From the NCBI GenBank assembly GCA_963793845.1, contig CAWCBG010000014.1, positions 1 to 64,000 of the forward strand: 64,000 nt of DNA, in the 5' to 3' direction. A program made the translations under genes and the position numbers. A model generated the notes under the pieces. The model searched no databases and was not told the origin of the DNA. It saw only the letters and a program-made list of their open reading frames with translations. The stretch's first letter is position 1. Each line of letters starts with the position of its first letter. Shown one piece after another: positions 41,134 to 49,925 of the stretch. This DNA is from CAWCBG01 sp963793845 (GTDB lineage Bacteria > Acidobacteriota > Terriglobia > Terriglobales > Acidobacteriaceae).

Positions 41134-43755
41134 ATGCTGACTGATCAATCCATTCTGCACCACATCGAACGGCAGCCGCACCGCTCGGCCGGATTCAAGC
41201 AACTGGTCCGCGAGATGGGATTGCGCGGAGGCGAACGCCAGCAACTTGCCGAGCGCCTCGAAGCGCTGGTCCGCTCCGGACGCCTGGTCGAGGCCACGCG
41301 CGACCGCTACACCCTCGCGGAGCATGCTGCCGCTCACGCCAACCTTATCGCCGGCCGCCTCACCATGCATCGTGACGGCTACGGATTTGTCATCCCCAAT
41401 GCCGGCCAGCGCAGCGTAAATACCGGCGACATCTTCATCCCGCCCAACAGCCTCGGCTCGGCTATGCACGGCGACCAGGTGCTGGTGGAGATTACTCGCA
41501 AGCGCGACGACAATCGTGCCGAGGGCCGGCTGCTGCGCGTTCTCACCCGCGGCAATCCCACTGTCGTTGGAACCTTTCACTACGGCTCCCGCAACAACTA
41601 CGTCACGCCGATTGACGAGAAGGTCACGCAGGAGATCGTGATCCCTCGCGGCATGGAGCGGCCTCCGCATGCAGACGAGCCTGCCGAGCCGCACTATAAG
41701 ACTCGCCGCGAGCACGAAGCCACCTCGCGCAAGCGCAAACACGATCCTGATCGCGTGCTCGGCGAAGAGGTCCATCGCCGCGAACGGGACACGCTGGAAG
41801 GCATGGTGGTCGATGTCGAGATCACCGAATGGCCCGGCTCCGGACAGAATCCACGGGGACGCGTAGTCGAGGTGCTCGGCTATCAGGATGATTTCGGCGT
41901 CGACGTCGAGATCATCATCCGCAAACATCACCTGCCCCATCGATTCCCGGTAGAGGTATTGCAGGAGGCGCAGGACTTCGCCGCCACCATTCCGTCGAGT
42001 GAAACGCGCCATCGGCGCGACTATCGTTCGCTGCCGATCGTGACCATCGACGGCGAGACCGCACGCGACTTCGACGATGCCGTCATCGTGCAGCCGCTGC
42101 CCAACGGCAATTTCGAACTGCAGGTTCATATTGCCGATGTGGCGAATTACGTTCGCGAAGGTTCGGCCATCGATCTCGAGGCCCGCCTGCGCGGTACTTC
42201 CGTCTACTTTCCCGATCGCGCCGTGCCCATGCTGCCGATGGAGCTCTCGACCGATCTCTGCAGCCTGCGTCCGCACGTGGATCGCATGGTGCTCTCCTGC
42301 GTGATGGAGATCGACCATCAGGGCGAGGTTGTTGGCTTCACCCTCAATGAAGGCGTGATTCGCTCGGCCGAACGCATGACCTACACGGACGTGAACCTCA
42401 TCCTCGAGGGCGATAAGGAGCTACGCAAGCGCTACCATGCGCTGGTTGAAGGCTTCGAGAGAATGCGTGAGCTGGCGATGATCCTGAACCGCAAGCGTGT
42501 GCGCCGCGGCTCCATCGACTTCGATCTCCCTGAGCCGGTCATCGAGTTCGACGAGAACGGCCTCATGAAAAGCGTGACCCGCTCGGAGCGTAACATCGCC
42601 AATCGCCTCATCGAGGAGTTCATGCTGGCCGCCAATGAGTGCGTGGCCAGCTACCTGGAGAGCAAGCGGGTGGCCTCGATCTATCGCGTCCATGAGAAGC
42701 CCGATCCCAAGCGGGTCTACGATTTCGAGACCATCGCCGCGAAGTTCGGCTATTCGCTCGGGGTGGGGCCGCTCGCGGTCAAACGCATGACCATGCGCTC
42801 GGAAAAGCGTGAGCGCTACGGCACCGGCCGCCGTCCGCAGGCCGTCGAGCTGCCGGAAGAGGTGCACCTCACCCCACGCATGTATCAGAAGCTGACCCAG
42901 AAGATCGCGGGCAAGCCGGAAGAACGCATCCTCTCCTATCTCATGCTGCGCTCGCTGAAACAGGCGCGCTACTCGGAGGACAATCTGGGACACTTCGCGC
43001 TGGCCGCCCCGGCCTACACGCATTTCACATCGCCGATCCGCCGTTATCCTGACCTCATCGTGCATCGCATCCTGAAAGACGTGCTGCGCGAGTCACCCGA
43101 GCGCCGGGAAGACGGCGTGGCGATCGGCGAGGGCGGAGTGGCCCATAGTGAAGCTCCTTCACCATGGTCGAAGCGGGAAGATACCCACTCAAGCAAAAGA
43201 AGCTTGAGTGGGGCACCCGCATTCAGCCAAGTCAAACATCAAAAGACCGACTCAAGCAAAAGAGGCTTGAGTTGGGCACCCAGCGTGAGTGGAGCACCCG
43301 AAGAGCATGGGCAACGTCATCGTGCGCCGTTGGGCGGTCCTATTCCCGAGAGCGAGCTGCACGACATTGCCGAGGAGTCGAGCCAGTCCGAGCGCCGCGC
43401 CGACGAAGCTGAACGCGAACTGATGGAATGGAAGAAGGCGAAGTTCATGGAGCAGCACATCGGAGAACTCTTCGATGGACTGATCGTGAGCGTCACCAAG
43501 TTCGGCATGTTCGTCGAACTTTCCGAGATGTTCGTGGAAGGCCTGGTGCCCCTGGCGACCTTAACGAATGATCACTACCAGTACAACGAGAACACGCGGC
43601 AAATCATTGGCCAGCGCAGCCGCCAGACCTATTCCATGGGCGATCCCATCAGGGTGATCGTGGATCGCATCGACCACATGCACCGGCGGGTGCAGTTTGC
43701 GGTTTTCGAAGAGCCCCCTGCGCGAGCCACGAAGAAGCGTAAGAAGTCCAGATAA
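41134..43755 (+). CDS. rnr: Ribonuclease R with in-frame palindromic insert
   Basis: This 873-residue 3'-5' exoribonuclease has the RNase R order: N-terminal winged helix (about residues 1-65), cold-shock domains (about 70-250), catalytic RNB domain with DGETARDFDDAV near residue 308, and the S1 domain with GLIVSVTKFGMFVEL near residue 778. RNase R degrades structured RNA and is needed in rRNA quality control and cold stress. Between the RNB domain end (HRILKDVLRESPE) and the C-terminal helix (ERRADEAERELMEWKK) lies about 90 extra residues rich in Ser/Pro/Lys. At DNA level the centre of this insert contains two or three palindromic repeat units in frame. The rest of the protein is intact. Confidence 0.93.
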   Translation: MLTDQSILHHIERQPHRSAGFKQLVREMGLRGGERQQLAERLEALVRSGRLVEATRDRYTLAEHAAAHANLIAGRLTMHRDGYGFVIPNAGQRSVNTGDIFIPPNSLGSAMHGDQVLVEITRKRDDNRAEGRLLRVLTRGNPTVVGTFHYGSRNNYVTPIDEKVTQEIVIPRGMERPPHADEPAEPHYKTRREHEATSRKRKHDPDRVLGEEVHRRERDTLEGMVVDVEITEWPGSGQNPRGRVVEVLGYQDDFGVDVEIIIRKHHLPHRFPVEVLQEAQDFAATIPSSETRHRRDYRSLPIVTIDGETARDFDDAVIVQPLPNGNFELQVHIADVANYVREGSAIDLEARLRGTSVYFPDRAVPMLPMELSTDLCSLRPHVDRMVLSCVMEIDHQGEVVGFTLNEGVIRSAERMTYTDVNLILEGDKELRKRYHALVEGFERMRELAMILNRKRVRRGSIDFDLPEPVIEFDENGLMKSVTRSERNIANRLIEEFMLAANECVASYLESKRVASIYRVHEKPDPKRVYDFETIAAKFGYSLGVGPLAVKRMTMRSEKRERYGTGRRPQAVELPEEVHLTPRMYQKLTQKIAGKPEERILSYLMLRSLKQARYSEDNLGHFALAAPAYTHFTSPIRRYPDLIVHRILKDVLRESPERREDGVAIGEGGVAHSEAPSPWSKREDTHSSKRSLSGAPAFSQVKHQKTDSSKRGLSWAPSVSGAPEEHGQRHRAPLGGPIPESELHDIAEESSQSERRADEAERELMEWKKAKFMEQHIGELFDGLIVSVTKFGMFVELSEMFVEGLVPLATLTNDHYQYNENTRQIIGQRSRQTYSMGDPIRVIVDRIDHMHRRVQFAVFEEPPARATKKRKKSR
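43184..43298 (+). repeat. Palindromic repeats inside the rnr reading frame
   Basis: Unit 1 at 43184-43212 is CCCACTCAAGC, loop AAAAGAA, GCTTGAGTGGG, a perfect 11-bp stem followed by GCACCC. Unit 2 at 43250-43272 is ACTCAAGC, AAAAGAG, GCTTGAGT, followed by TGGGCACCC. A third half-unit GAGTGGAGCACCC lies at about 43286-43298. They encode SSKRSLSGAP and SSKRGLSWAP, so the repeat has been kept in frame. Confidence 0.85.
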
Positions 43756-43980
43756 CCCGCAGCCAGCCGACACCCGCCGATGCGCAATCTTCGCTCTGGG
43801 AGTAAGTGAATTCCCCTAGTTCCCATTGAGGTGAATTGCCCGGAAGCCGTAAGGCCTAAACATTGGCGAAATTAGGCCCAACCACGGCTGTCTTCCGCGT
43901 TGTTGCATCGGTAGTCTCCTACTTGTCAGACCGAAGCGCCTCACATCGTCTTAAACAGTTCCCAGGAGGACGCACTTTTG

Positions 43981-44940
43981 ATGAAAGCAGTTCAGATCCT
44001 AGGCATGGTGTGCGGCTTGAGCGCCTGCGCCCTCGCAGGCGTCTCCGTTTCATCCCCAACAGCCAACGGCAACGTTACGGCCCCGGTTCACTTCGTCGCT
44101 TCGGCGACTGGCAACCATACGATTACAGCGATGATGATCTACAGCGATAGCCAGGCTGTGTACAAGGTGAATGCGGCCAGCATCAACGCCAATGTGAGCC
44201 TATCGTCAGGTACTCATTACATCGTGGTACAGGCGTGGGATTCCACCGGGATGGTCTATAAGGCGGCGGGGTTCAACATCAACGTCTCAGCAGGGCAAAA
44301 CGCGAACTACCCCATGATTCAGAAGATGTCGGGTTGGCAGAACTGCGGTAGCTGCGCGGGCGCGAACGGTAAAGGCCCCGATACGCCGCGCTCGATGACT
44401 CAGTTCATCGCTACACCCTCGCTGACGGGACAGGCAAGCGAGTATTGGATCGGCCCCAAGGTCCCGTACAGCAATGCCCTGTTCTGGAAGCAACTCGGGG
44501 CAAATAGCAGCTCGAGTCACTTTGTCTACGACCTGTACTTCTATATGAAGAATTCGAGCACGGCGCAGGCGCTGGAGTTCGACATGAACCAATCGGTAAG
44601 CGGCCGCAAGTTCATCTTTGGTACCGAATGCAACATCAAGGGACGCCACGACTGGGATGTGTGGGATACCGCCCACGGAACCTGGATTGCGACCGGCATT
44701 CCTTGTTCGGCGCCGCCAACCTATACCTGGAACCATCTCGTCCTGGAGTTCCAGCGCAGCGGGAGTCAGACGACCTTTGTTTCCGTGACGCTGAACGGGA
44801 AGAAGAGCTACATCAATCGAACCTTCAATACCTTCGGTGTCAACGCGTCGGAACTGAATACCGCGGTCCAACTGGACGGCGGGAACACCACCGGCCAGGT
44901 CGCAATGTGGGTGGACAAGATGCAGGTTACGGCCTGGTAG
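43981..44940 (+). CDS. Secreted Ig-like plus lectin-like beta protein, unknown function
   Basis: The 319-residue product has a signal peptide (VQILGMVCGLSACALAG). A first beta domain of Ig-like type reads VSVSSPTANGNVTAPVHF and GTHYIVVQAWDS. A linker with a CGSC pair is followed by a C-terminal beta-sandwich with SHFVYDLYFYMKN, RHDWDVWD, WNHLVLEFQRSG and VAMWVDKMQV. The second domain looks like a concanavalin-like (LamG) fold that may bind carbohydrate. AGGAGGA precedes ATG 43981. It is followed by a terminator, so it stands alone. Ligand unknown. Confidence 0.75.
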   Translation: MKAVQILGMVCGLSACALAGVSVSSPTANGNVTAPVHFVASATGNHTITAMMIYSDSQAVYKVNAASINANVSLSSGTHYIVVQAWDSTGMVYKAAGFNINVSAGQNANYPMIQKMSGWQNCGSCAGANGKGPDTPRSMTQFIATPSLTGQASEYWIGPKVPYSNALFWKQLGANSSSSHFVYDLYFYMKNSSTAQALEFDMNQSVSGRKFIFGTECNIKGRHDWDVWDTAHGTWIATGIPCSAPPTYTWNHLVLEFQRSGSQTTFVSVTLNGKKSYINRTFNTFGVNASELNTAVQLDGGNTTGQVAMWVDKMQVTAW

Positions 44941-44961
44941 GCTCCAGGTCGAGATAGCAAC

Positions 44962-44984
44962 AAGGGCGCTCCAAGAGCGCCCTT
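44962..44984. terminator. Terminator between convergent genes
   Basis: AAGGGCGCT pairs with AGCGCCCTT across a CCAAG loop (9-bp stem), followed by ATCTTT. It lies between the secreted beta protein and the LolA-like gene and may serve both. Confidence 0.75.
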
Positions 44985-45014
44985 ATCTTTGTGCCATTTG
45001 TACCGGTCCGGTGT

Positions 45015-45770
45015 CTACTTGGCCAGAGTACTCCTAGCAGAGAAGAAACGCTGCGGGTCAAACAGCGCTTCATTTAACTCCGGATCAACGCGAATGCTGC
45101 TGTATTTTTCCTCGAAGACGAGCTTACCGCCGGAGTAGAGCAACACATGCTCAGCTAGCCATCCTCCCCCCGTCACCTGCTTATAATCAGCGAACCGGAC
45201 ATCCTGAGTGGTGGCTGGATCCTTGTCGTCTGGCTTTATCTGCCGCACAAAATAAAGCCGCTCCTTGTCGATCCAGAATTGTGGCGTGCGCATGTCCCCG
45301 GCTTTCGCGCCGACTACATACATGGCACGACCCTCCAGCGTGTCCTCATGCATGGCTGAAAGATCAAAATTGAGGGCCTTCAACTGTTGCATGGTCTTAT
45401 CGACGGGCTGGCGATACACGTCAAAGCCGAGTACCAGGAGGGGGTGGATGTAGTCGCGTTCGTTGGCAAGTTTGCTCTCGCGAAAGACATAGATACGGTC
45501 ATTCGCAAATAATAAGCCATGACCGGAGTCGGGCTCTCCGATATCGATCCGCAGCCTCCCGGGCAGCATGAGGGCTTCATGCCAGAGTTCGGTGCTATCG
45601 GCTCCATCCGATTTATGAGTGATGCTCTGCTGCTCAAAGGTAAGGGTGTGATACCAGCTATCTGTGTAGCGGGCGTGCATTGCTGCGATCAGTTGGGCCG
45701 GCGTTGCAATGGTTTGAGCCGTCGCCGGCAGCGTGAGGAGAAGCAGTACGAATGACAGGATAAGCCTCAT
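45015..45770 (-). CDS. Exported LolA-like lipoprotein-carrier-fold protein
   Basis: The 251-residue product starts at ATG 45770 with a signal peptide (MRLILSFVLLLLTLPATAQ). The mature part is a single beta-rich domain with the order YHTLTFEQQSITH, LPGRLRIDIGEPDSG, NDRIYVFRESKL, FWIDKERLYFVRQI and ADYKQVTGGGWLAEHVLLY. This layout resembles the unclosed half-barrel of LolA/LolB and related outer-membrane carriers, but direct family membership is uncertain. A frame start nine codons upstream lacks a ribosome site. Function inferred as binding a lipid or lipoprotein. Confidence 0.65.
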   Translation of the reverse strand: MRLILSFVLLLLTLPATAQTIATPAQLIAAMHARYTDSWYHTLTFEQQSITHKSDGADSTELWHEALMLPGRLRIDIGEPDSGHGLLFANDRIYVFRESKLANERDYIHPLLVLGFDVYRQPVDKTMQQLKALNFDLSAMHEDTLEGRAMYVVGAKAGDMRTPQFWIDKERLYFVRQIKPDDKDPATTQDVRFADYKQVTGGGWLAEHVLLYSGGKLVFEEKYSSIRVDPELNEALFDPQRFFSARSTLAK

Positions 45771-45885
45771 GGGCACCTTTCGATAGGGTAGGACCATACC
45801 CCTAAAACAGAAAAGCCACTCATGCGGGCATAAGTGGCCATCCTTGCGAATAGGGCGCAGATTTATTGACAGAGCGGCAGAGAGG

Positions 45886-46122
45886 TTAAGCCCCTGCTTT
45901 GGCTTTCCTCTTCCGCTCAGCCCAACGCTTCTTCATCATTTCGGAGATGCGTTTGCGTGACGCCGCACTCATGTGGCGACGCTTGCCTGTGGACTTGCCG
46001 CTGCCAACCGGGCGTCCCGGTCTGCGGCCTGAACCGCTCCCAAGTCCCGACAGTGCCGAGATAGCCTTGTCGATACGGTCGCGTTCTCTCGTCAGTTCTG
46101 CTAAAAGACTCTGAATGTCCAT
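45886..46122 (-). CDS. Small basic AT-hook-like protein
   Basis: The 78-residue protein has an N-terminal coiled-coil-like segment (MDIQSLLAELTRERDRIDKA), a GSGSGRRPGRPVGSGK core, and a very basic C-terminus (RKRISEMMKKRWAERKRK). GRRPGRP matches the AT-hook core that inserts into the minor groove. The helical end resembles that of H-NS-like or other small nucleoid proteins in layout only. A nucleoid or regulatory role is likely by inference. It is divergent from the decarboxylase gene. Confidence 0.7.
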   Translation of the reverse strand: MDIQSLLAELTRERDRIDKAISALSGLGSGSGRRPGRPVGSGKSTGKRRHMSAASRKRISEMMKKRWAERKRKAKAGA

Positions 46123-46196
46123 TCTTCACCTTTAGGGCCTAGCTTGCCCGGAATAGTGTAACAGCCTCGCCGATAGAATGCTGCTACTTGTAAAGA

Positions 46197-46245
46197 AATT
46201 CGGCCTTAGCTTGAGGAAGGATAAGGGGCAAGTCAGGCCGAAATT
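46197..46245 (+). promoter_or_regulatory. Hairpin in the leader of the decarboxylase gene
   Basis: AATTCGGCCT at 46197-46206 pairs with AGGCCGAAATT at 46235-46245 with one bulge, and CTTG/CAAG pairs inside. It lies 72 bases before the start codon at 46318. It may be an mRNA leader structure or an operator. Confidence 0.4.
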
Positions 46246-46317
46246 GGTAATAGAATCAGGTTACCGCCGGTCAGGAATAAAGCTCTACATTTCGACTAAG
46301 AAGGAGTAGAAGCCATC

Positions 46318-47751
46318 ATGCCGAACGAAGAGAGTTTCCATATGACAGCAGAGCAGTTCCGCCATTACGGGCGCGAGGTGGTGGACTGGATCGCCGACTA
46401 CTATGAACGCATCGAGACTCTCCCCGTGCTCTCTCCGGTGAAACCCGGTGAGATACGGAGTCTGCTTCCATCCTCCCCGCCATTCCAAGGCGAGACATTT
46501 GAGGCGTTGCTGCGGGATATGGACAAGGTAATCTTGCCTGGAGTTACCCACTGGCAATCCCCGAATTTCTTCGCTTTCTTCCCAGCTAATGCCTCAGGGC
46601 CGTCGATCCTGGGTGATCTGTTGTCATCGGCATTGGGCGTACAAGGGATGCTATGGGCGACCAGCCCTGCATGCACTGAGCTGGAGACTCAGGTGATGGA
46701 TTGGCTGGTGGCCATGCTAGGGTTGCCGGAAAAGTTTCTGTCTACTTCGTCCGGTGGGGGCGTCATTCAGGACACTGCTTCCAGCGCTTCGCTGTGTGCG
46801 TTGCTAGCCGCTCGCGAACGAACCACAAACTACGTCACTAACCGCAAAGGATGCGATGGTCGCCTGGTCGCCTATACATCCACGCAGGCCCATTCGTCAC
46901 TGGAAAAGGCAGCCATGATTTCGGGAATTGGTATGGATAACCTGCGCCTGATCGACGTGGACGAGAGTTTTGCGATGGATCCCGTCGCGCTGGCTGCAAA
47001 GATATCTCGAGACAAGGCAGCTGGGCTGGTACCGTTTTTTGTGTCGGCTACGGTAGGCACCACCTCCTCGAACGCTATGGACCCGCTGCCCGAGATAAGT
47101 GCAGTTTGTCGTGAAAATGGCTTGTGGTTTCACGTAGATGCCGCCATGTCGGGAACGGCGGCTCTCTGCCCGGAGTTCCGTCATTTCCAGGACGGAGTGG
47201 AACTGGCGGATAGCTACACTTTCAATCCCCACAAGTGGATGTTCACCAACTTCGATTGCAACTGCTTCTACGTAGCCGATCGCGAGGCACTGATTAACAC
47301 CCTGAGCATCCTGCCGGAATACCTGCGCAACCAGGCTACCGAGTCCGGCGTGGTGTTTGATTATCGCGACTGGCATATACCACTAGGCAGACGCTTCCGT
47401 TCCCTTAAGTTGTGGTTCGTGATTCGCTACTACGGCGTCGAGGGACTGCGATACCACGTGCGCCGCCACGTGGAACTGGCCCAGCAGTTTGCCGGTTGGG
47501 TGCGGCAGGACAGCCGCTTTGAAGTCGCAGCGCCCGTGCCGCTGAACCTCGTGTGCTTTCGGCATCGTGCCGGCGACCAGGCCAACGAGCAGATCATGCA
47601 GCGCTTAAATCAAAGTGGCGATCTTTATTTAACTCACACGAAATTGAATGGTCGCTTCACCTTGCGATTCTGTGTGGGCCAGACGAATACCGCCTCAAGG
47701 CATGTGGAACAGGCGTGGCGCAGGATTCGGGAGGAGGCCGAGAAGCTCTAG
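46318..47751 (+). CDS. PLP-dependent aromatic-L-amino-acid decarboxylase family
   Basis: The 477-residue protein is a group II PLP decarboxylase. It has the typical start FRHYGREVVDWIADYYERIE, the substrate region HWQSPNFFAFFPA near residue 77, HVDAAMSGTAALCPEFR near residue 272, and the PLP lysine in NPHKWMF near residue 303. Such enzymes convert aromatic amino acids (DOPA, tyrosine, tryptophan or phenylalanine) to amines. Substrate choice cannot be read from sequence here. AAGGAG lies before the ATG. Its stop codon overlaps that of the convergent dehydratase gene in a CTAG. Confidence 0.9.
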   Translation: MPNEESFHMTAEQFRHYGREVVDWIADYYERIETLPVLSPVKPGEIRSLLPSSPPFQGETFEALLRDMDKVILPGVTHWQSPNFFAFFPANASGPSILGDLLSSALGVQGMLWATSPACTELETQVMDWLVAMLGLPEKFLSTSSGGGVIQDTASSASLCALLAARERTTNYVTNRKGCDGRLVAYTSTQAHSSLEKAAMISGIGMDNLRLIDVDESFAMDPVALAAKISRDKAAGLVPFFVSATVGTTSSNAMDPLPEISAVCRENGLWFHVDAAMSGTAALCPEFRHFQDGVELADSYTFNPHKWMFTNFDCNCFYVADREALINTLSILPEYLRNQATESGVVFDYRDWHIPLGRRFRSLKLWFVIRYYGVEGLRYHVRRHVELAQQFAGWVRQDSRFEVAAPVPLNLVCFRHRAGDQANEQIMQRLNQSGDLYLTHTKLNGRFTLRFCVGQTNTASRHVEQAWRRIREEAEKL

Positions 47752-48734
47752 AACTTCGCCTTCAATCGCTCGAGTACTTCAGGCGAGCTATTCTTGCCGC
47801 ACGAGATGATGACGACGGTCTCGCCCTGGTGCTGAGGCGCCCGTTGCCGGTACGCCGCGATCGCGACCGCTGCCGCTCCTTCGATCGGCCACCCCCTCGC
47901 ATGGGCCCAGCGCATGGTTCGCTGTATTTCCTGCTCGGAAACCAGTACGGTGTCGTCCAGGACTGCCCGGCAAAGCTCGAAAGTAAGAGAGCCTGCTTCC
48001 ACTCCGCCTGCCGTACTCTGCGACAGGGTGGGTTCCTCCGGGAAATCGGCAATCTTACCGGCGCGGAGGCACTCATACATGACCCGAGAGTTCCGCGGCC
48101 AGCAACCTACAACCTTAGTACCGGGCGAGTGGCACTTGAGGCAGGCACCGATTCCGCTGACCAGCCCACCGCCGCCAACGGCGATGTAGACCGAATCGAT
48201 GCGCGACAACTGTCTTAGTAGCTCAACGGCTATCGTGCCTTGTCCAGCGATCACATCCGCGTCGTTATAGGGTGAGATATAGGTCCTTCCGGATTGCGCG
48301 GCCGCCGCGCGTGCGGCAATCTCGGCTTCGAGCGGAGTGTCTCCTGCGCGGCGGATCCGTGCGCCGTAGCTTTCGATCAAGCTCAGTTTTGCAGGCGAAA
48401 TCTGCGACGCGACGTACACTTCGGCGTCGATCCCTTTGTGTTGAGCCGCCAGGGCTACGCCTAAGCCATGGTTCCCGGTAGAAGACGTAACTACCCCTCG
48501 CGCCGCTTCCTCCGGGGTAAGCCGTAGTATCTTGTTGGTCGCGCCACGCAGCTTGAAAGAGCCGGTTTTCTGTAGGTGTTCGAGCTTTAGGAAGACTTCC
48601 GCGCCGTCGAATGCTGGATCGCTCCCTTCGATCCGCGTAACTGGCGTTTCATCGGCAAGGACGTAGATTCGCTTGCCGGCTTCAGCAACTCTTTCAGACC
48701 ACATATGCAGATCGACGCTCATCCGTGCCATCAT
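47748..48734 (-). CDS. Serine/threonine dehydratase family (IlvA/TdcB-like)
   Basis: This fold-type II PLP enzyme of up to 328 residues has the PLP lysine in GSFKLRGATNKIL near residue 57, STGNHGLGVALAA near residue 84 and the phosphate loop VGGGGLVSGIG near residue 182. It deaminates threonine or serine, giving 2-oxobutyrate or pyruvate. There is no C-terminal ACT regulatory domain, so it is the short catabolic or biosynthetic type. Several ATG starts are close together (48734, 48731, 48722). The last codon region overlaps the end of the decarboxylase gene by four bases. Confidence 0.88.
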   Translation of the reverse strand: MMARMSVDLHMWSERVAEAGKRIYVLADETPVTRIEGSDPAFDGAEVFLKLEHLQKTGSFKLRGATNKILRLTPEEAARGVVTSSTGNHGLGVALAAQHKGIDAEVYVASQISPAKLSLIESYGARIRRAGDTPLEAEIAARAAAAQSGRTYISPYNDADVIAGQGTIAVELLRQLSRIDSVYIAVGGGGLVSGIGACLKCHSPGTKVVGCWPRNSRVMYECLRAGKIADFPEEPTLSQSTAGGVEAGSLTFELCRAVLDDTVLVSEQEIQRTMRWAHARGWPIEGAAAVAIAAYRQRAPQHQGETVVIISCGKNSSPEVLERLKAKF

Positions 48735-48780
48735 AGTTGGAGTAGATGTGTTTGGCTAAGCGATAGGGCTGAGGAGAAAT

Positions 48781-49893
48781 ATGCGACGTGCACTCGTTTT
48801 CCTTGTGGCGATTATCTGGTTGACCGGACGATTTGCATTCGCTGGCCAGACTGAGGCTGCACCCACCTCTTCGCCGCTGCGCGTAGCTGTCGTAGGCCTG
48901 GTGCATGGACACGTTGAGGGATTCTTCCAGCACAATCTGCACCGTTCCGATATTCAGATCGTTGGGATTTCGGAGCCCGATGAGCAGCTCTTCGCGCGTT
49001 ACGCAAAACAGTTCGGCCTTGACCCAAAGCTCTACTTCACGAGCCTGGAGGCGATGCTGGATAAAGTGCATCCGCAGGCTGTGCTTGTATACACCAGCAC
49101 CTATGATCATCGCGAGGTGGTTGAGACCTGTGCTAAGCATGGCGTCCACGTAATGATGGAAAAGCCGCTGGCGGTGAGCTACGCAGATGCCCGTGCCATG
49201 GCGGAAGCGGCAAAGCGCGGAAACATCCAGGTCCTGGTGAACTACGAGACGACGTGGTACCGCAGCAACCACGCAGCTTACAATCTGGTGCGCGACGGTT
49301 CGATCGGCGATGTCCGCAAAATCGTCGTGCACGACGGGCATCGTGGGCCGAAGGAAATCGATGTTGCGCCTGAGTTTTTGGCATGGCTTACTGATCCCAA
49401 GCTCGATGGAGCGGGCGCTCTCTTCGACTTCGGCTGCTACGGAGCCGATCTGTCGACTTGGCTGATGAACGGACAGCCTCCGGAGAGCGTGACTGCCGTT
49501 ACCCAGACGATCAAGCCCGATCTCTATCCCCATGTGGATGACGAGGCAACCATCATCCTCAAATATCCCAAGGCGCAGGCCATTATCCAGGCGTCGTGGA
49601 ACTGGCCTTTTGACCGCAAAGACATGGAAGTTTATGGCCGGACTGGATACGTGATAACCGTGGCTCGCGACGACCTGCGAGTGCGGTTGCAGGGGAAAGA
49701 AGAGCAACGTGAGACGGCCCCTGTAGTGCCGCCGCCTTACGACGATCCGCTGACGGAGTTTCGGGCGGTCATCCTGCAAGGCGCGAAGCCGGATGGGCTG
49801 ACCTCACTCGACAGGAACCTCGTGGTGATGGAAATCCTCGATGCGGCACGCCGCTCCGCCGCAAGCGGACGCACGATCATGCTGACACAATAA
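48781..49893 (+). CDS. Exported Gfo/Idh/MocA-family oxidoreductase
   Basis: The 370-residue NAD(P)-dependent oxidoreductase has a Sec signal (ALVFLVAIIWLTGRFAFAG). A Rossmann domain starts LRVAVVGLVHGHVEGF; its glycine loop is VGLVHGHV rather than GxGxxG. EKPLA follows near residue 127 and then the C-terminal GFO_IDH_MocA domain with DFGCYGADLSTWL. Family members act on sugars or sugar derivatives. Export of a cofactor-dependent enzyme is unusual, though exported members with bound NADP are known. The altered glycine loop is noted separately. The next genes (49926-52185) make nucleotide sugars, so a glycan role is possible. Confidence 0.85.
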   Translation: MRRALVFLVAIIWLTGRFAFAGQTEAAPTSSPLRVAVVGLVHGHVEGFFQHNLHRSDIQIVGISEPDEQLFARYAKQFGLDPKLYFTSLEAMLDKVHPQAVLVYTSTYDHREVVETCAKHGVHVMMEKPLAVSYADARAMAEAAKRGNIQVLVNYETTWYRSNHAAYNLVRDGSIGDVRKIVVHDGHRGPKEIDVAPEFLAWLTDPKLDGAGALFDFGCYGADLSTWLMNGQPPESVTAVTQTIKPDLYPHVDDEATIILKYPKAQAIIQASWNWPFDRKDMEVYGRTGYVITVARDDLRVRLQGKEEQRETAPVVPPPYDDPLTEFRAVILQGAKPDGLTSLDRNLVVMEILDAARRSAASGRTIMLTQ

Positions 49894-49925
49894 CCGGGGG
49901 ACCTATAATCCCAGCAAGCCTGAAC

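Noticed and set aside
41035..42318. 427-codon open frame antisense to rnr
   Set aside because: Shadow of the RNase R gene; no signal or known domain.
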